In this document: piece after piece, positions 8,326 to 16,380 of the stretch | How positions within the stretch are numbered: the first letter of the stretch is position 1 | How the letters are laid out: each line of letters begins with the position of its first letter | Virus record (IMG/VR): IMGVR_UViG_3300025853_000474 | Span: 1 to 29,281 of that record | Source of the DNA: a virus | Reading direction: 5' to 3' (one strand) | DNA length: 29,281 nucleotides | The notes under the pieces: model-generated | Database searches by the model: none | Seen by the model: only the letters and a program-made list of their open reading frames with translations | What the model was told of the DNA's origin: nothing | Translations under genes and position numbers: made by a program

Positions 8326-10517
8326 TACCGCCTCCCATCAGGTCTTATATCTACACGAGGTATGCCAAGTCTCCAGAGCACGTTTGCATCGGTGGATTGT
8401 ACCTTAAATGTAAAGCTGCGTCCACGTAACCTCGTCTGATATTGATTGGTATATTGATCCACAGGGGTTGAAGACGTTTTAGAAACGGTGTCTGTTTCAG
8501 TGGCTTGCGAAACTTGCCCCGGCGCATTCTTCGCACTTAAAATAAAATCAACAGAAGACGTAGCCGTAGCCTCTCTGAAGTTTATGTCGGGCAACACACG
8601 ACTAATAAATGAAAACTGTTGACCGTCCGCAATGCCTAAATCCCCAGATTCCACAAAAGATGTCATCGCAGAACCGTCGTCCAAGGACCCCGTTTCCTGA
8701 TTATACAAGTAGTTGTTCCCTCCTGTAGACACAGGGACATCTGATATACCACGGTCCAACCATGCTGTACGTTCCAACGATCCAACAAACCAAATGTTTT
8801 CTTGGTAGTTGTAAACCACATACCTGTCATTGTCTGCGGCAGAAGAGGACGGGTAAAACCACCACACCTCTGCGTAAGACACATTGGATCCAGCAACGGT
8901 TTTCCCCGCCTCCTCATAATTAAAATCATCAAACACATAGTCTCGAACAGTGCAGGGTATGCGTTGAACTGTACCGTTGTAGACGTAAAACTCAGCATTG
9001 CCCATCCAAAACACGTTATCATTTACGGCAACCGCTGCTTTTGGACTTTGAATGGTAATGTTATTAGAGATCAAATTAATTCCGTAAGTAAATGGCGGTC
9101 CAATGAACTGCATGGAGTAAGCAGCCACATCTGTCAAAACCAATATTTGTTGGCGAGTTTCTACAGCCTGTACGATCTTGGACCCTGTGTCGATCCGCAA
9201 ATCCCCCGCTGTGTTTGTAGTAGTCGGATACCACTCAGTTGGATTTTCTTGACTGGAAAATCGAATAAGCATCGGATCCTGTACGCCATCGCCTTGCGTT
9301 GCGGTGCTAGATGCCCCAAGTCCATCTGCACCAAATGCTATAACATGCCTGTCACGATCTGAAAGAAGAACTTGCGCAGCTTTTTGCGGAACAGATGTAA
9401 CCGTGCCAGAACGTGTGGAAAGCTCTACCGCACGGGTGCCTAGTCCAGTGGTTTTATCCCAGTAAAACACGCCGCCATTGCGTTCGTTTATAATCAAGTC
9501 TTCACCAAAGTTATCATGCGACCAAATGCGAAGGTTTGATGTCGAGGTTGCAACACCTGTTGCAACACCCTCGCCCCAACCATTATAATCGTTGACACTA
9601 TCTGCGTTACCGACAACCAAGATAATTGTGTCGCCGTTTGAATGCGTCGCTGCCGTGGTGCCCTTAGCGCCACGAGTTACAGTCAGAGTATCGGTGGCTA
9701 CGGAACTAACATCCATAAGCTCAGACCCAACTAAGACCACATCATTTGTTGCAAAATTAGAACCCTGCCCCGTCGCCACGTCCACGTCTGTTTCTGAAGC
9801 ATCAAGGTCTTCTGCAATCGTAGTTTGAAATGCACCGTTGTTTGTGCCGCCCCACAAGCCAGCGCCCCAACCTGTCCCCGCAACAGAATCATTCAAACCT
9901 GTGCCGATCTGATAGGCACCTACAACACTGGCTCCGCCATTACCTGTATCGCTTGCATTCGCCGTCACGGGTGTTGTGTCTAATCCCCCGGAAATAGTGA
10001 TGCTTTCAATAGTGCTTACCGTCCTTGCTGTAATGGTGTAAGAGTTACCGTTAATAACACTGGCAACTTGATACTCTTGGTTTAAAATATCTGCCGTGAT
10101 ATTTCCTCCAAGAGACACCGCGCCCGAAAAAGTAACGAAATCATTTACCACACAACCATGGTTGGTGTCCGAAACAGTAATTGTAGAAGATCCATTTGTG
10201 GCGGAAAACGTAACATCCCCTGCGGAGGTCGTTTCCCGAATAGGAGTAACGTCTTTATATGCGGTGCCCTGCTTGATGTAATATTTTAACTGAGTGCCAA
10301 CACCTAAAAAACTCTCACCACTTAATGCAACCCACTCATGCAACCCTCGACACAATCCTAAAAAAGCATTGTTAGACGCTTTTTCCCAACCATTTAACTT
10401 TTCTGGATAACCAAAACGAAACCTAATCTTGTCACAATCCACCCAACCATTCTCTTCAGAGTATGGTGTAATTTCTTTGTTTATGCCCGGTTTGAAGCGA
10501 AGATCTGTGTATGGCAT
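8325..10517 (-). CDS. P22 gp10-like tail hub / packaged-DNA stabilization protein (730 aa)
   Basis: Begins MPYTDLRFKPGINKEITPYS and continues with DCDKIRFRFGYPEKLNGWEK, a start I recognise from phage stabilization (P22 gp10-like) proteins, which form the hub below the portal and adaptor and keep DNA in the head. Two beta inserts follow: about 105-170 (ATNGSSTITVSDTNHG...) and about 235-300 (DLDASETDVDVATGQGS..., TVTRGAKGTTAATHSNGD). The second half has repeated beta-propeller-like strands ending in a fold with WRLGIPRVDIRPDGRR. Length is somewhat above that of P22 gp10. It is the only hub candidate, lying between the fibre cassette and the ejection genes. Confidence 0.8.
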   Translation of the reverse strand: MPYTDLRFKPGINKEITPYSEENGWVDCDKIRFRFGYPEKLNGWEKASNNAFLGLCRGLHEWVALSGESFLGVGTQLKYYIKQGTAYKDVTPIRETTSAGDVTFSATNGSSTITVSDTNHGCVVNDFVTFSGAVSLGGNITADILNQEYQVASVINGNSYTITARTVSTIESITISGGLDTTPVTANASDTGNGGASVVGAYQIGTGLNDSVAGTGWGAGLWGGTNNGAFQTTIAEDLDASETDVDVATGQGSNFATNDVVLVGSELMDVSSVATDTLTVTRGAKGTTAATHSNGDTIILVVGNADSVNDYNGWGEGVATGVATSTSNLRIWSHDNFGEDLIINERNGGVFYWDKTTGLGTRAVELSTRSGTVTSVPQKAAQVLLSDRDRHVIAFGADGLGASSTATQGDGVQDPMLIRFSSQENPTEWYPTTTNTAGDLRIDTGSKIVQAVETRQQILVLTDVAAYSMQFIGPPFTYGINLISNNITIQSPKAAVAVNDNVFWMGNAEFYVYNGTVQRIPCTVRDYVFDDFNYEEAGKTVAGSNVSYAEVWWFYPSSSAADNDRYVVYNYQENIWFVGSLERTAWLDRGISDVPVSTGGNNYLYNQETGSLDDGSAMTSFVESGDLGIADGQQFSFISRVLPDINFREATATSSVDFILSAKNAPGQVSQATETDTVSKTSSTPVDQYTNQYQTRLRGRSFTFKVQSTDANVLWRLGIPRVDIRPDGRR

Positions 10518-10519
10518 GT

Positions 10520-11572
10520 TTAAGTCTTCATAATGTAAGCAAGAGCATAGTATGGTGGTCTGTTTTCGTGGCTGCCTCCACCACCAGTAGAAGCATTTGT
10601 CATTGTTGTAGTTGTGCTTGTAGAAACGGTAATACCTGTTGTGCTGTTCTTAATTAAATCGGTACTATTACTAAAGACTTTTGGGCTTGTTCCAGCTTCA
10701 CCAGCAGTTATAAACTCATCTACTTGATTGCCGCCCCCGTTAACCCGTAATTCGTGATTATGGCCCGGATCCGTCACACTTGAAGTTGAGGAGGAAGAGG
10801 CTGTGTTGGCGTGGCTGTGACTTGGGATCTGAGAGGTCGTCAAAGTAACGCTTGCCGCACCGCCCGTTGCATTCGGCGCATAATCACCGCCGCTGTCAGC
10901 GTCGGCACCCACAACAAACCTATCACGCAAGTCCGGCGTAGAGTTCGTGCCGTCACAAAGCACCCACCCCGTTGGAATTGCGGAAATTGCACCAGACCAA
11001 AGAAGAATAACGCCTGAAGGTATCGTATTCGATATAGCCGTAGTAACAAATGCAGTTGTTGCAAGCAGTGTATTGTTAGTCCCAGCCGAAGGCGTTGGCG
11101 CAGTGGGGCTTCCCGTCATCGTCGGACTAGAAATTGCTGGGCCCTGTAAATTACTTAGCGTGGAAGTATAATCAGTAACCGCTGCACCTGCACCTGCGCC
11201 ATCTGCAAGAACAATAGCAGATTTACCTGTCGCAATTGTAGTATCTCCACCAGAACCTTGCGTAATAATTAGCGATTGATCCGTACTGTTAAGGATCATG
11301 TACATTCTAGCTCTGTCGTTTTGTTCTAGCGTAACAGTGCACGTTCCCCCCGGAGTTCCGGTAAACTTAATAGCTTTATAATGTCCGTTAGAAAGCACCG
11401 CCGTCGTAGAAAGAGCCAAGGTATATGACGTACCAGACAACGCAATAGATACAAACCCATTTGCAGCGCGGTCTATAATATCAAAGTTGTTATTGGTCGA
11501 TGTACCCCACGTACCCGCTTCGTCACCCGTTCCAATTTTCTTTATTGCATTTGCATCTGTATATGTAGCCAT
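10520..11572 (-). CDS. Phage tail-collar domain fibre protein (350 aa)
   Basis: N-terminal phage fibre motif (KKIGTGDEAGTWGTSTNNNF at 11-30), then a Thr/Gly beta stretch, a linker with NTLLATTAFV, and a classical tail-collar domain at about 184-220 (PSGVILLWSG, PTGWVLCDGT, TPDLRDRFVVGA). Two His-X-His pairs follow: SHSH at 251-254 and GHNH at 270-273. In T4 short-tail-fibre-like proteins such residues bind metal. The C-terminus HENRPPYYALAYIMKT is the expected family ending. Role: receptor-facing or tail-tip fibre. An SD-like GAGGT lies upstream of the ATG. High confidence in the domain, less in its exact place in the virion. Confidence 0.9.
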   Translation of the reverse strand: MATYTDANAIKKIGTGDEAGTWGTSTNNNFDIIDRAANGFVSIALSGTSYTLALSTTAVLSNGHYKAIKFTGTPGGTCTVTLEQNDRARMYMILNSTDQSLIITQGSGGDTTIATGKSAIVLADGAGAGAAVTDYTSTLSNLQGPAISSPTMTGSPTAPTPSAGTNNTLLATTAFVTTAISNTIPSGVILLWSGAISAIPTGWVLCDGTNSTPDLRDRFVVGADADSGGDYAPNATGGAASVTLTTSQIPSHSHANTASSSSTSSVTDPGHNHELRVNGGGNQVDEFITAGEAGTSPKVFSNSTDLIKNSTTGITVSTSTTTTMTNASTGGGGSHENRPPYYALAYIMKT

Positions 11573-11583
11573 AAGTTACCTCG

Positions 11584-12354
11584 TCACGCCGCTATCTCAG
11601 TATAGTTCGGATTTTGGTTTGGAGCAATGTTTGAATACGCGGGTGTTTGCGCTGGAGATATTCCCACATAATTCGGATTTTGGTTTGGAATAATGAGGTC
11701 GTAAACATTTACTGAGCTAATTTCACCTGTCGCTTCAACGCCTGTTACAGCTACATTAGCATCAGCAAAAATAGTAACGGATCCCACCGCGCCCGTCGCC
11801 TCTACGCCCGTTACCGCGACATTAGCATCAGCAGAAATAGTAACCGCGCCTACTGCGCCCGTTGCAGATACGCCCGTAACAGATACGTTAGCATCAGCGG
11901 AAATAGTAACGGAACCCACCGCGCCCGTCGCCTCTACACCCGTAACGGTAACGGTAACGCCCGACCCTTCGATTATAGTAACGGACCCAACCGCAGTTGC
12001 GGCAGTTTCACCCGTTACCGCAACATTAGCTTCCGTAGAAATAGTAACTGTACCAACAGCACCCGTTGCAGCTTCACCCGTAACAGCTACATTGGCATCT
12101 GCCGTAATAACAACTGTACCAACGGCACCCGTGGCAGCTTCGCCCGTTACTGCGACATTAGCCGCAGTTGAAACCTCTACGGTAGACCCATTACCGACAG
12201 CGGTGGTAGCCTCGTTCCCAATGAGGCCAACATTTGCTTCACCGGAAATCCCAACACTGCCAACTGCACCTGTGGCGGAAAGACCTACAAGGACCGCAAT
12301 CTGTTCGTCGTCATCACCTAACGGGGTCGAACCTAATGCGGAAAAACCTAACAT
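11584..12354 (-). CDS. 22-residue tandem-repeat tail protein (256 aa)
   Basis: The ATG overlaps the stop of the 59-residue gene (TGATG). After a short N-terminal segment (MLGFSALGSTPLGDDDEQ) come about nine copies of a 22-residue unit of the form ANVAVTGVEATGAVGSVTIS, predicted to be beta strands in a regular stack. Then a 37-residue tail with three copies of an 11-residue unit (NQNPNY, AQTPAY, NQNPNY, spaced by IxP). There are no charged catalytic residues. It is probably an elongated fibre or a surface-exposed spacer. The position after a fibre and its small partner supports a tail-fibre role. Similar repeat proteins appear familiar from marine phages, but I cannot name a family. Confidence 0.82.
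   Translation of the reverse strand: MLGFSALGSTPLGDDDEQIAVLVGLSATGAVGSVGISGEANVGLIGNEATTAVGNGSTVEVSTAANVAVTGEAATGAVGTVVITADANVAVTGEAATGAVGTVTISTEANVAVTGETAATAVGSVTIIEGSGVTVTVTGVEATGAVGSVTISADANVSVTGVSATGAVGAVTISADANVAVTGVEATGAVGSVTIFADANVAVTGVEATGEISSVNVYDLIIPNQNPNYVGISPAQTPAYSNIAPNQNPNYTEIAA
11587..11697 (-). repeat. C-terminal 11-residue repeat (NQNPNY)
   Basis: Three consecutive copies of I-x-P-x-Q-x-P-x-Y-x-x at the end of the 256-residue protein. The first and third share the DNA string attcggattttggtttgga at about 11608 and 11671. It is likely a short terminal fold or trimerisation/assembly tag. Confidence 0.8.
11698..12297 (-). repeat. 66-bp in-frame tandem repeat (about nine units)
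   Basis: Coding tandem repeat of 66 bases (22 codons). The consensus protein unit is ANVAVTGxxATGAVGxVTIS(A/T)(D/E). Two units are longer by a few codons (around the GNGSTVEV and IIEGSGVT segments). The copies near 11.74-11.94 kb are the most similar to each other. The in-frame unit length, lack of palindromes and variation at third positions show it is a protein repeat, not a CRISPR or origin iteron array. Confidence 0.93.
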
Positions 12355-12533
12355 CAGTCAGCCTCTTGGATCACAAGCTCACCCAATTCAACCTGCCGCA
12401 TGATCTCACTGTAGTGGCGGTTGTCTGGGTCTAGGGGTACGAACATTTCAACGCCGTCGATGGTGGCTTTTATTGCTGTATTCACACCTTCGTCAGCAAC
12501 ATATTGAACAGAGGTAATTTGCATTTCATTCAT
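12354..12533 (-). CDS. Small fibre-partner protein (59 aa), copy 2
   Basis: A 59-codon gene starting just after the 365-residue fibre gene and overlapping the next gene by TGATG. The sequence contains FVPLDPDNRHYSEIMRQVEL and ends GELVIQEAD. It is clearly paralogous to the 58-residue gene at 17364-17540 (IPLDPANRHYAEIMRQVEAG...TIQEAE). 'VPxDxxNxxYxxxxxWVxxG' segments are seen in phage tail-fibre assembly proteins and in small proteins beside fibres, so a fibre chaperone or fibre-associated role is a reasonable inference. The consistent position directly behind a 365-residue fibre in both copies supports it. Confidence 0.85.
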   Translation of the reverse strand: MNEMQITSVQYVADEGVNTAIKATIDGVEMFVPLDPDNRHYSEIMRQVELGELVIQEAD

Positions 12534-12535
12534 CG

Positions 12536-13633
12536 TTATAATTCCGCATCAATGTAAATAGCTGTGCTACCTGCAAGTTTAGATAGCCAACCACTATAAC
12601 CACTTATCGTGTTTCCAGTACCTACACCTATATCTACTCTACAGTTTTGATCATTTATACTTGAAGCTCCTATAGATGTAAGTGTGCGGTTGTTGCCATC
12701 TGTTCTGTAACGGAAATCAGAGGCAACGCCAACAAATGTAATCGTAGGGGTTGAGCGTTTTTCTACTTTCCAGTCAAGAGAACCATATGCGGCTGCAGTT
12801 GAAAACGACGTAGCAACACAGATTATATCCTTGCCGTCTTTTATGCTTTCAAAATACCTCAAGCACCTCGCCAGTTCATCCCCATAGCTTCTGTGCTCGA
12901 AGGGGGTGGCGGTGTCGCCTACTTCTAGTTGGACACCTGTGATTTGCCAGTAGTTAGATGTGCTGTCCGCTAGATTAACATTACCAACATAACGATTAGC
13001 ATCTGCGTATGCTTGCCATGTGGTAGCTAAAGTACCAGACGTGTAATCTGACCCAGCAGCCAAAACAAACTCAAGTTGTATTGACACTCCATTATCGTTA
13101 GTGAAGCCCGATATAGTGTCTCCATCAATTGTTAAGGCTTTATACTCCCATGTATCTGCGGCATCTACTGTGTATGCTTTTGCAATTTGACGGGCTGCAT
13201 CATTATTATAAAACCAAGCAATATAAGTACCTGTTTTGTTTGACTTTACCCAAAAAGAAAGTGTCAAATTTTTTGCATTAGACGTCCCAAACGCTGTTTG
13301 TTGTAAATCTTGGCCTTCAAGTCTAGTCATTAAGCGCAGAGAGTGATTTGCGCCTAAAGAAGGGGCTGCCGTAGTTACTGCAATTTTATATGATGAGGCA
13401 AAGCCGTCTGGAGCAGAGGTGTCTTGCGTTACATCTGTAACAAAAGAGATGGAGCCACCTTCACTCCATCGCCATCTGTCAAGAGTATAACCAGAATTTC
13501 CGTCTGTAAGTCCTGTAAAACTCGTCCCACGCTGCGCCACTTGCATAGCACCATTGATAATCAGGTTCCTGTTCGACAAGGCACCACCGTCATAGACGTT
13601 ACCAAGATTTGCAAGTTGTCTTGCCTTGCTCAT
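12536..13633 (-). CDS. Tail fibre with carbohydrate-binding-like domain (365 aa), copy 2
   Basis: Starts MSKARQLANLGNVYDGGALS and has the phage fibre signature LSNRNLIINGAMQVAQRG at 20-37. A jelly-roll-like region follows with NLTLSFWVKSNKTGTY (about 124-139) and ADTWEYKALTIDGDT, then the well-known VQLEVGDTATPFEHRSYGDE and ARCLRYFE (about 235-263), and a C-terminal beta domain unlike that of copy 1. The family is thought to bind surface polysaccharide. It is the same length as its paralogue at 17542-18639, and the two are most alike in the first 265 residues. The C-terminal ends diverge, as expected for receptor-binding parts. Confidence 0.87.
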   Translation of the reverse strand: MSKARQLANLGNVYDGGALSNRNLIINGAMQVAQRGTSFTGLTDGNSGYTLDRWRWSEGGSISFVTDVTQDTSAPDGFASSYKIAVTTAAPSLGANHSLRLMTRLEGQDLQQTAFGTSNAKNLTLSFWVKSNKTGTYIAWFYNNDAARQIAKAYTVDAADTWEYKALTIDGDTISGFTNDNGVSIQLEFVLAAGSDYTSGTLATTWQAYADANRYVGNVNLADSTSNYWQITGVQLEVGDTATPFEHRSYGDELARCLRYFESIKDGKDIICVATSFSTAAAYGSLDWKVEKRSTPTITFVGVASDFRYRTDGNNRTLTSIGASSINDQNCRVDIGVGTGNTISGYSGWLSKLAGSTAIYIDAEL

Positions 13634-13643
13634 GTGTCACCCC

Positions 13644-14027
13644 TTACGGTTTTGTAGGCCAAACGACATCATCCAAGGACGTGGCACTTGTCGTTATATC
13701 ACGCAATGCTTGTCGGTAAGCAGTTTGCTTTGCTGTCATGGTTAGGTCTGAGGATGCCCACCAATCTGTTTCAGCCAGTTTGCGATCACGTTCTGCGCGG
13801 AGTTCTTTCATGGGCTGTGCAGCAATCAGTTCATCACGTTTTGCTGCGACAGTTGACCATGTTGTACCCCAGTCGCTGGGATTGCTGCTTTCGATAGCCG
13901 AGCCATTGGCATCTGCGCCAGTGACCTTGCGGAACATCTCGTTGAACTCCGCTTCTGTTGTTGGCTCACCACGGAGTACCCACTCCGTAATCCCCAACTC
14001 TGTTAGTGCGTTTGCTATTGTTGTCAT
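13644..14027 (-). CDS. Tail assembly chaperone-like protein (127 aa)
   Basis: The C-terminal half shows the pattern LRAERDRKLAETDWWASSD followed by YRQALRDIT and a final VVWPTKP, which matches phage tail-fibre assembly/chaperone proteins (RDxxLxxTDW...YRQALRD). The N-terminal half (ITEWVLRGEPTTEAEFNEMF) is a helical region seen with such domains. Its role would be folding or trimerising the neighbouring fibres. It lies between a short C1q-like fibre and the second 365-residue fibre, which fits. The motif is clear; which fibre it serves is not known. Confidence 0.83.
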   Translation of the reverse strand: MTTIANALTELGITEWVLRGEPTTEAEFNEMFRKVTGADANGSAIESSNPSDWGTTWSTVAAKRDELIAAQPMKELRAERDRKLAETDWWASSDLTMTAKQTAYRQALRDITTSATSLDDVVWPTKP

Positions 14028-14036
14028 GATCCTATC

Positions 14037-14561
14037 CTATCCTATTAATGCGCCACTAAATGAAGAGTTACTTTGAATATCCCAACCAGTATCACTACTT
14101 GCCATAACTGTAATTCGTATGGTGTCATTGGCATCTAGCTTAAAACATTCAGAACCTGTCAAGCTAAGATACGAGCCATCAGGTGACCCATCAATTACAT
14201 ATGTTTCAGAAGAACCGCTCTCATTAGAATTACGTTCAATTCTTGTAATGATGTAACCTGAACCAACATCATCATATCTTGTACTAAAGTTAATTTGGTA
14301 AACGCCTGATACTGGGACAGTTACCTGTCCAGTTGATGTATCTAAACTACAACCACCTTGTATATAACAATTATCACCTGAAGTTTTATCCCATAAAACA
14401 GGATTTCCCTGACCCCCTGACGTAGTAAAAGTTGCTGTTGCAGAAAGGCAAAGCCTCCAAGCGGGAAGAACACCCTTAGTAACAACCCCGTTACTGTCAA
14501 TACTAAAACCACCGACACCCGCCGCATTCTGGATTTGATCGACTTTGATTATGCTGGTCAT
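14037..14561 (-). CDS. Short C1q-like beta fibre protein (174 aa)
   Basis: Coupled by a four-base ATGA overlap to the 170-residue gene. The N-terminus (MTSIIKVDQIQNAAGVGGFS) is a common phage fibre attachment motif. The rest resembles a C1q/TNF-type trimeric jelly roll: a first strand with ATFTTSGG, then GQVTVPVSGVYQINFSTRYD in the middle, and regular beta strands to the C-terminus (SNSSFSGALIG). Such domains are seen at the tips of phage head or tail fibres and bind host surfaces. The call is by pattern only. Confidence 0.78.
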   Translation of the reverse strand: MTSIIKVDQIQNAAGVGGFSIDSNGVVTKGVLPAWRLCLSATATFTTSGGQGNPVLWDKTSGDNCYIQGGCSLDTSTGQVTVPVSGVYQINFSTRYDDVGSGYIITRIERNSNESGSSETYVIDGSPDGSYLSLTGSECFKLDANDTIRITVMASSDTGWDIQSNSSFSGALIG

Positions 14562-15070
14562 TGTGCGATCTCCTGTAATACAAAAGAACTTTGCTGATCC
14601 CCACCGCCGTCATCATAAGTAAAGCTAACATTAGCAGCGCTACCATAATTACTTACTCTTGCACTAAATCCATAATTTAAAGTTGATGTTGAAGCAGGAC
14701 TGTCTAAATAAGTAAACGGTATGTTTATCATAGGCGCTATGGTTGAGCCAGTATCCATCCATCCTGCGTATCCCATTACCTCACCTAACAATGTACTGTT
14801 TCTATTTATGGCTAAATCTGCTCTAAATTGACCATAATTAGTAGTGAGACTAGCATAATAAAAACTAATCACACCTGTTATTAAGATTTTACTAGAAGCA
14901 GACTTTGGGGTTATTGTTGCCACGTTTGTGTAAATATTTGTCCAAGTATTTAAAGCACTAATATCTACTTGAGTAGATGTTACGCCATGAACAGTTTGTA
15001 ATGTGTGACCTGCAATAATCACACCGCTGCCCAAGTTAGGCTGGAGATTATCAACGTAGAGTGTGCTCAT
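14558..15070 (-). CDS. Short beta-rich fibre protein (170 aa), paralogue of the 180-aa protein
   Basis: The four-base overlap with the upstream gene (ATGA) implies coupling. N-terminal MSTLYVDNLQPNLGSGVIIA is a fibre-type attachment segment; TPKSASSKILITG in the middle, YLDSPASTSTLNYGF and the terminal SFVLQEIAQ match the 180-residue neighbour (TPTSTSSKILILA, HLDSPNSTSALTYEI, ITLMEIAG). The central regions differ more. I read it as a short trimeric fibre or host-range protein. The virion location is unknown. Confidence 0.78.
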   Translation of the reverse strand: MSTLYVDNLQPNLGSGVIIAGHTLQTVHGVTSTQVDISALNTWTNIYTNVATITPKSASSKILITGVISFYYASLTTNYGQFRADLAINRNSTLLGEVMGYAGWMDTGSTIAPMINIPFTYLDSPASTSTLNYGFSARVSNYGSAANVSFTYDDGGGDQQSSFVLQEIAQ

Positions 15071-15609
15071 CCTGCGATCTCCATTAGGGTTATACCGCTT
15101 TCCATTGGTCGACCATTGTTTTGGTTGTTAAAGTAAACGGTTCCTGAGTTAGATAGTGCGGCATAAATTTCGTATGTAAGTGCTGATGTACTGTTTGGAC
15201 TATCAAGGTGATGTGACATAACGTTGCCACTGTTTGCTCCAGAACCATTATCATACGTAGCAATTTCCTGAACGTGGAAAGCCACATTAGAATTGCGATA
15301 TATCTGCGTTCTCATAAAAGTACCACCGCTACCCTTGTATATACCATTGGTGCTTGCGAGAATTAAAATCTTACTGCTTGTACTTGTTGGTGTAATTGTT
15401 GCTGTAATACCTGTTGCGACAGGACTTGTGGAAGTTATAGTGGTAAATGTCGTAAATCTGCCATGAACAACTTGAATTACGCCACCAGCACTAGGGACCA
15501 ACGTCCCACCAGACGCATCTAACGTCTGCCCAGACGGGATGATTATCTTATTCGCATTGGCACCAGATGTCGGGCCTTGTAGGTTTTGTACTGTTAATGT
15601 CCCTGCCAT
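15067..15609 (-). CDS. Short beta-rich fibre protein (180 aa)
   Basis: Its ATG lies immediately before the stop of the 150-residue gene. The N-terminus (LTVQNLQGPTSGANANKIII) and PSGQTLDASGGTLV are typical fibre-shaft elements. The body contains TPTSTSSKILILASTNG, and the end MESGITLMEIAG. It is paralogous to the next gene, so tandem duplication is likely. No enzymatic motifs. Confidence 0.78.
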   Translation of the reverse strand: MAGTLTVQNLQGPTSGANANKIIIPSGQTLDASGGTLVPSAGGVIQVVHGRFTTFTTITSTSPVATGITATITPTSTSSKILILASTNGIYKGSGGTFMRTQIYRNSNVAFHVQEIATYDNGSGANSGNVMSHHLDSPNSTSALTYEIYAALSNSGTVYFNNQNNGRPMESGITLMEIAG

Positions 15610-16062
15610 CTATACCACCGTTAAATTACCGTTTATTGTTAGCGTCACACCCGTGGCTATGGTCAAAGGTCCAGCACAGGAAGCATTCTCTGTAGCATCA
15701 ATCGTAACATTGGCGTCTAGCTGCTGCTGATTAATCCTAAAGATGTCACCCGCTGAAGCCACACTTCCGACCGTTCCACGTTCACCTTTATAACGTCCAC
15801 CTGAGTTTGCAGTCTCAAAGGTTTTAAATATTACAACTTCTAAGTTGTCTCCAGCAGCAGCCCCAGAGGTAAGCACTACATCAGAACCATTACTTGCTGT
15901 GTAATCGGTACCATTAACCAAGTGTACACCGTTCATGTACACATCAAGAAATCCCGGTGTATACCCTGATGTTGGAAAACTTGTCTGTCCCGCCGTAGCA
16001 GTGAAAACATCCCTGTTCATCGTTGCCTGTGGCGTGGGTATTGTGCCGATGTAGCCTGACAT
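15610..16062 (-). CDS. Tail fibre with MxGYIG N-terminal domain (150 aa)
   Basis: Residues 1-85 (MSGYIGTIPTPQ..., DVFTATAGQTSFPTSGYTP, VYMNGVHLVNGTDYTASNGS) align by eye to the start of the 327-residue fibre. The C-terminal part (YKGERGTVGSVASAGDIFRI, VTLTINGNLTVV) is different and ends in a short shaft-like repeat. An N-terminal virion-attachment domain joined to a short variable end is inferred. An SD-like GAGG lies upstream of the start. Confidence 0.8.
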   Translation of the reverse strand: MSGYIGTIPTPQATMNRDVFTATAGQTSFPTSGYTPGFLDVYMNGVHLVNGTDYTASNGSDVVLTSGAAAGDNLEVVIFKTFETANSGGRYKGERGTVGSVASAGDIFRINQQQLDANVTIDATENASCAGPLTIATGVTLTINGNLTVV

Positions 16063-16065
16063 GTT

Positions 16066-16317
16066 TTATACCTCTTGTGCTGCTAGGTGTGCAGCATAAG
16101 CATCCTTAACCGCTTGTGTATGAACCACGTTGCAAATGTTCTGCACCTCTGTGCTTTCACCTGTGATGTCGGCATCTGGTGCGACTACATGACGTGAGAA
16201 TGATCGGCTGATCTCTACACCGTCACGCTTGATGACCGTGGCTGTACGCACCTGAACGTGCTTGAAGTCGCCTACGATCTCTATTTTGTCTTGTACTGTT
16301 TCTTCTGTTAGTGCCAT
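16066..16317 (-). CDS. Small conserved hypothetical protein (83 aa)
   Basis: The ATG at 16317 is preferred over a TTG at 16350 because it has AAGGAGA about six bases upstream. The protein is MALTEETVQDKIEIVGDFKH, then QVRTATVIKRDGVEISRSFS and a C-terminal helix rich in Ala. The R.T.I..DG.EISRS segment is reminiscent of small proteins found beside fibre genes in marine phages. The function is unknown. It sits between two fibre genes that share an N-terminal domain. Confidence 0.78.
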   Translation of the reverse strand: MALTEETVQDKIEIVGDFKHVQVRTATVIKRDGVEISRSFSRHVVAPDADITGESTEVQNICNVVHTQAVKDAYAAHLAAQEV

Positions 16318-16380
16318 TTTTATCTCCTTTGGCTGGACTGTCCGACCCAAAGCTATGCAGTGGGTTAATCTTAAAAGTTA

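Noticed and set aside
11698-12297. Tandem 66-bp repeats as a CRISPR or origin array
   Set aside because: The unit length is a multiple of three, the frame is open throughout, there are no spacer-like unique segments, and variation is mostly synonymous or conservative.
16318-16350. TTG start extending the 83-aa gene
   Set aside because: The ATG at 16317 has a good SD (AAGGAGA) six bases upstream; the added eleven residues would cover that SD.
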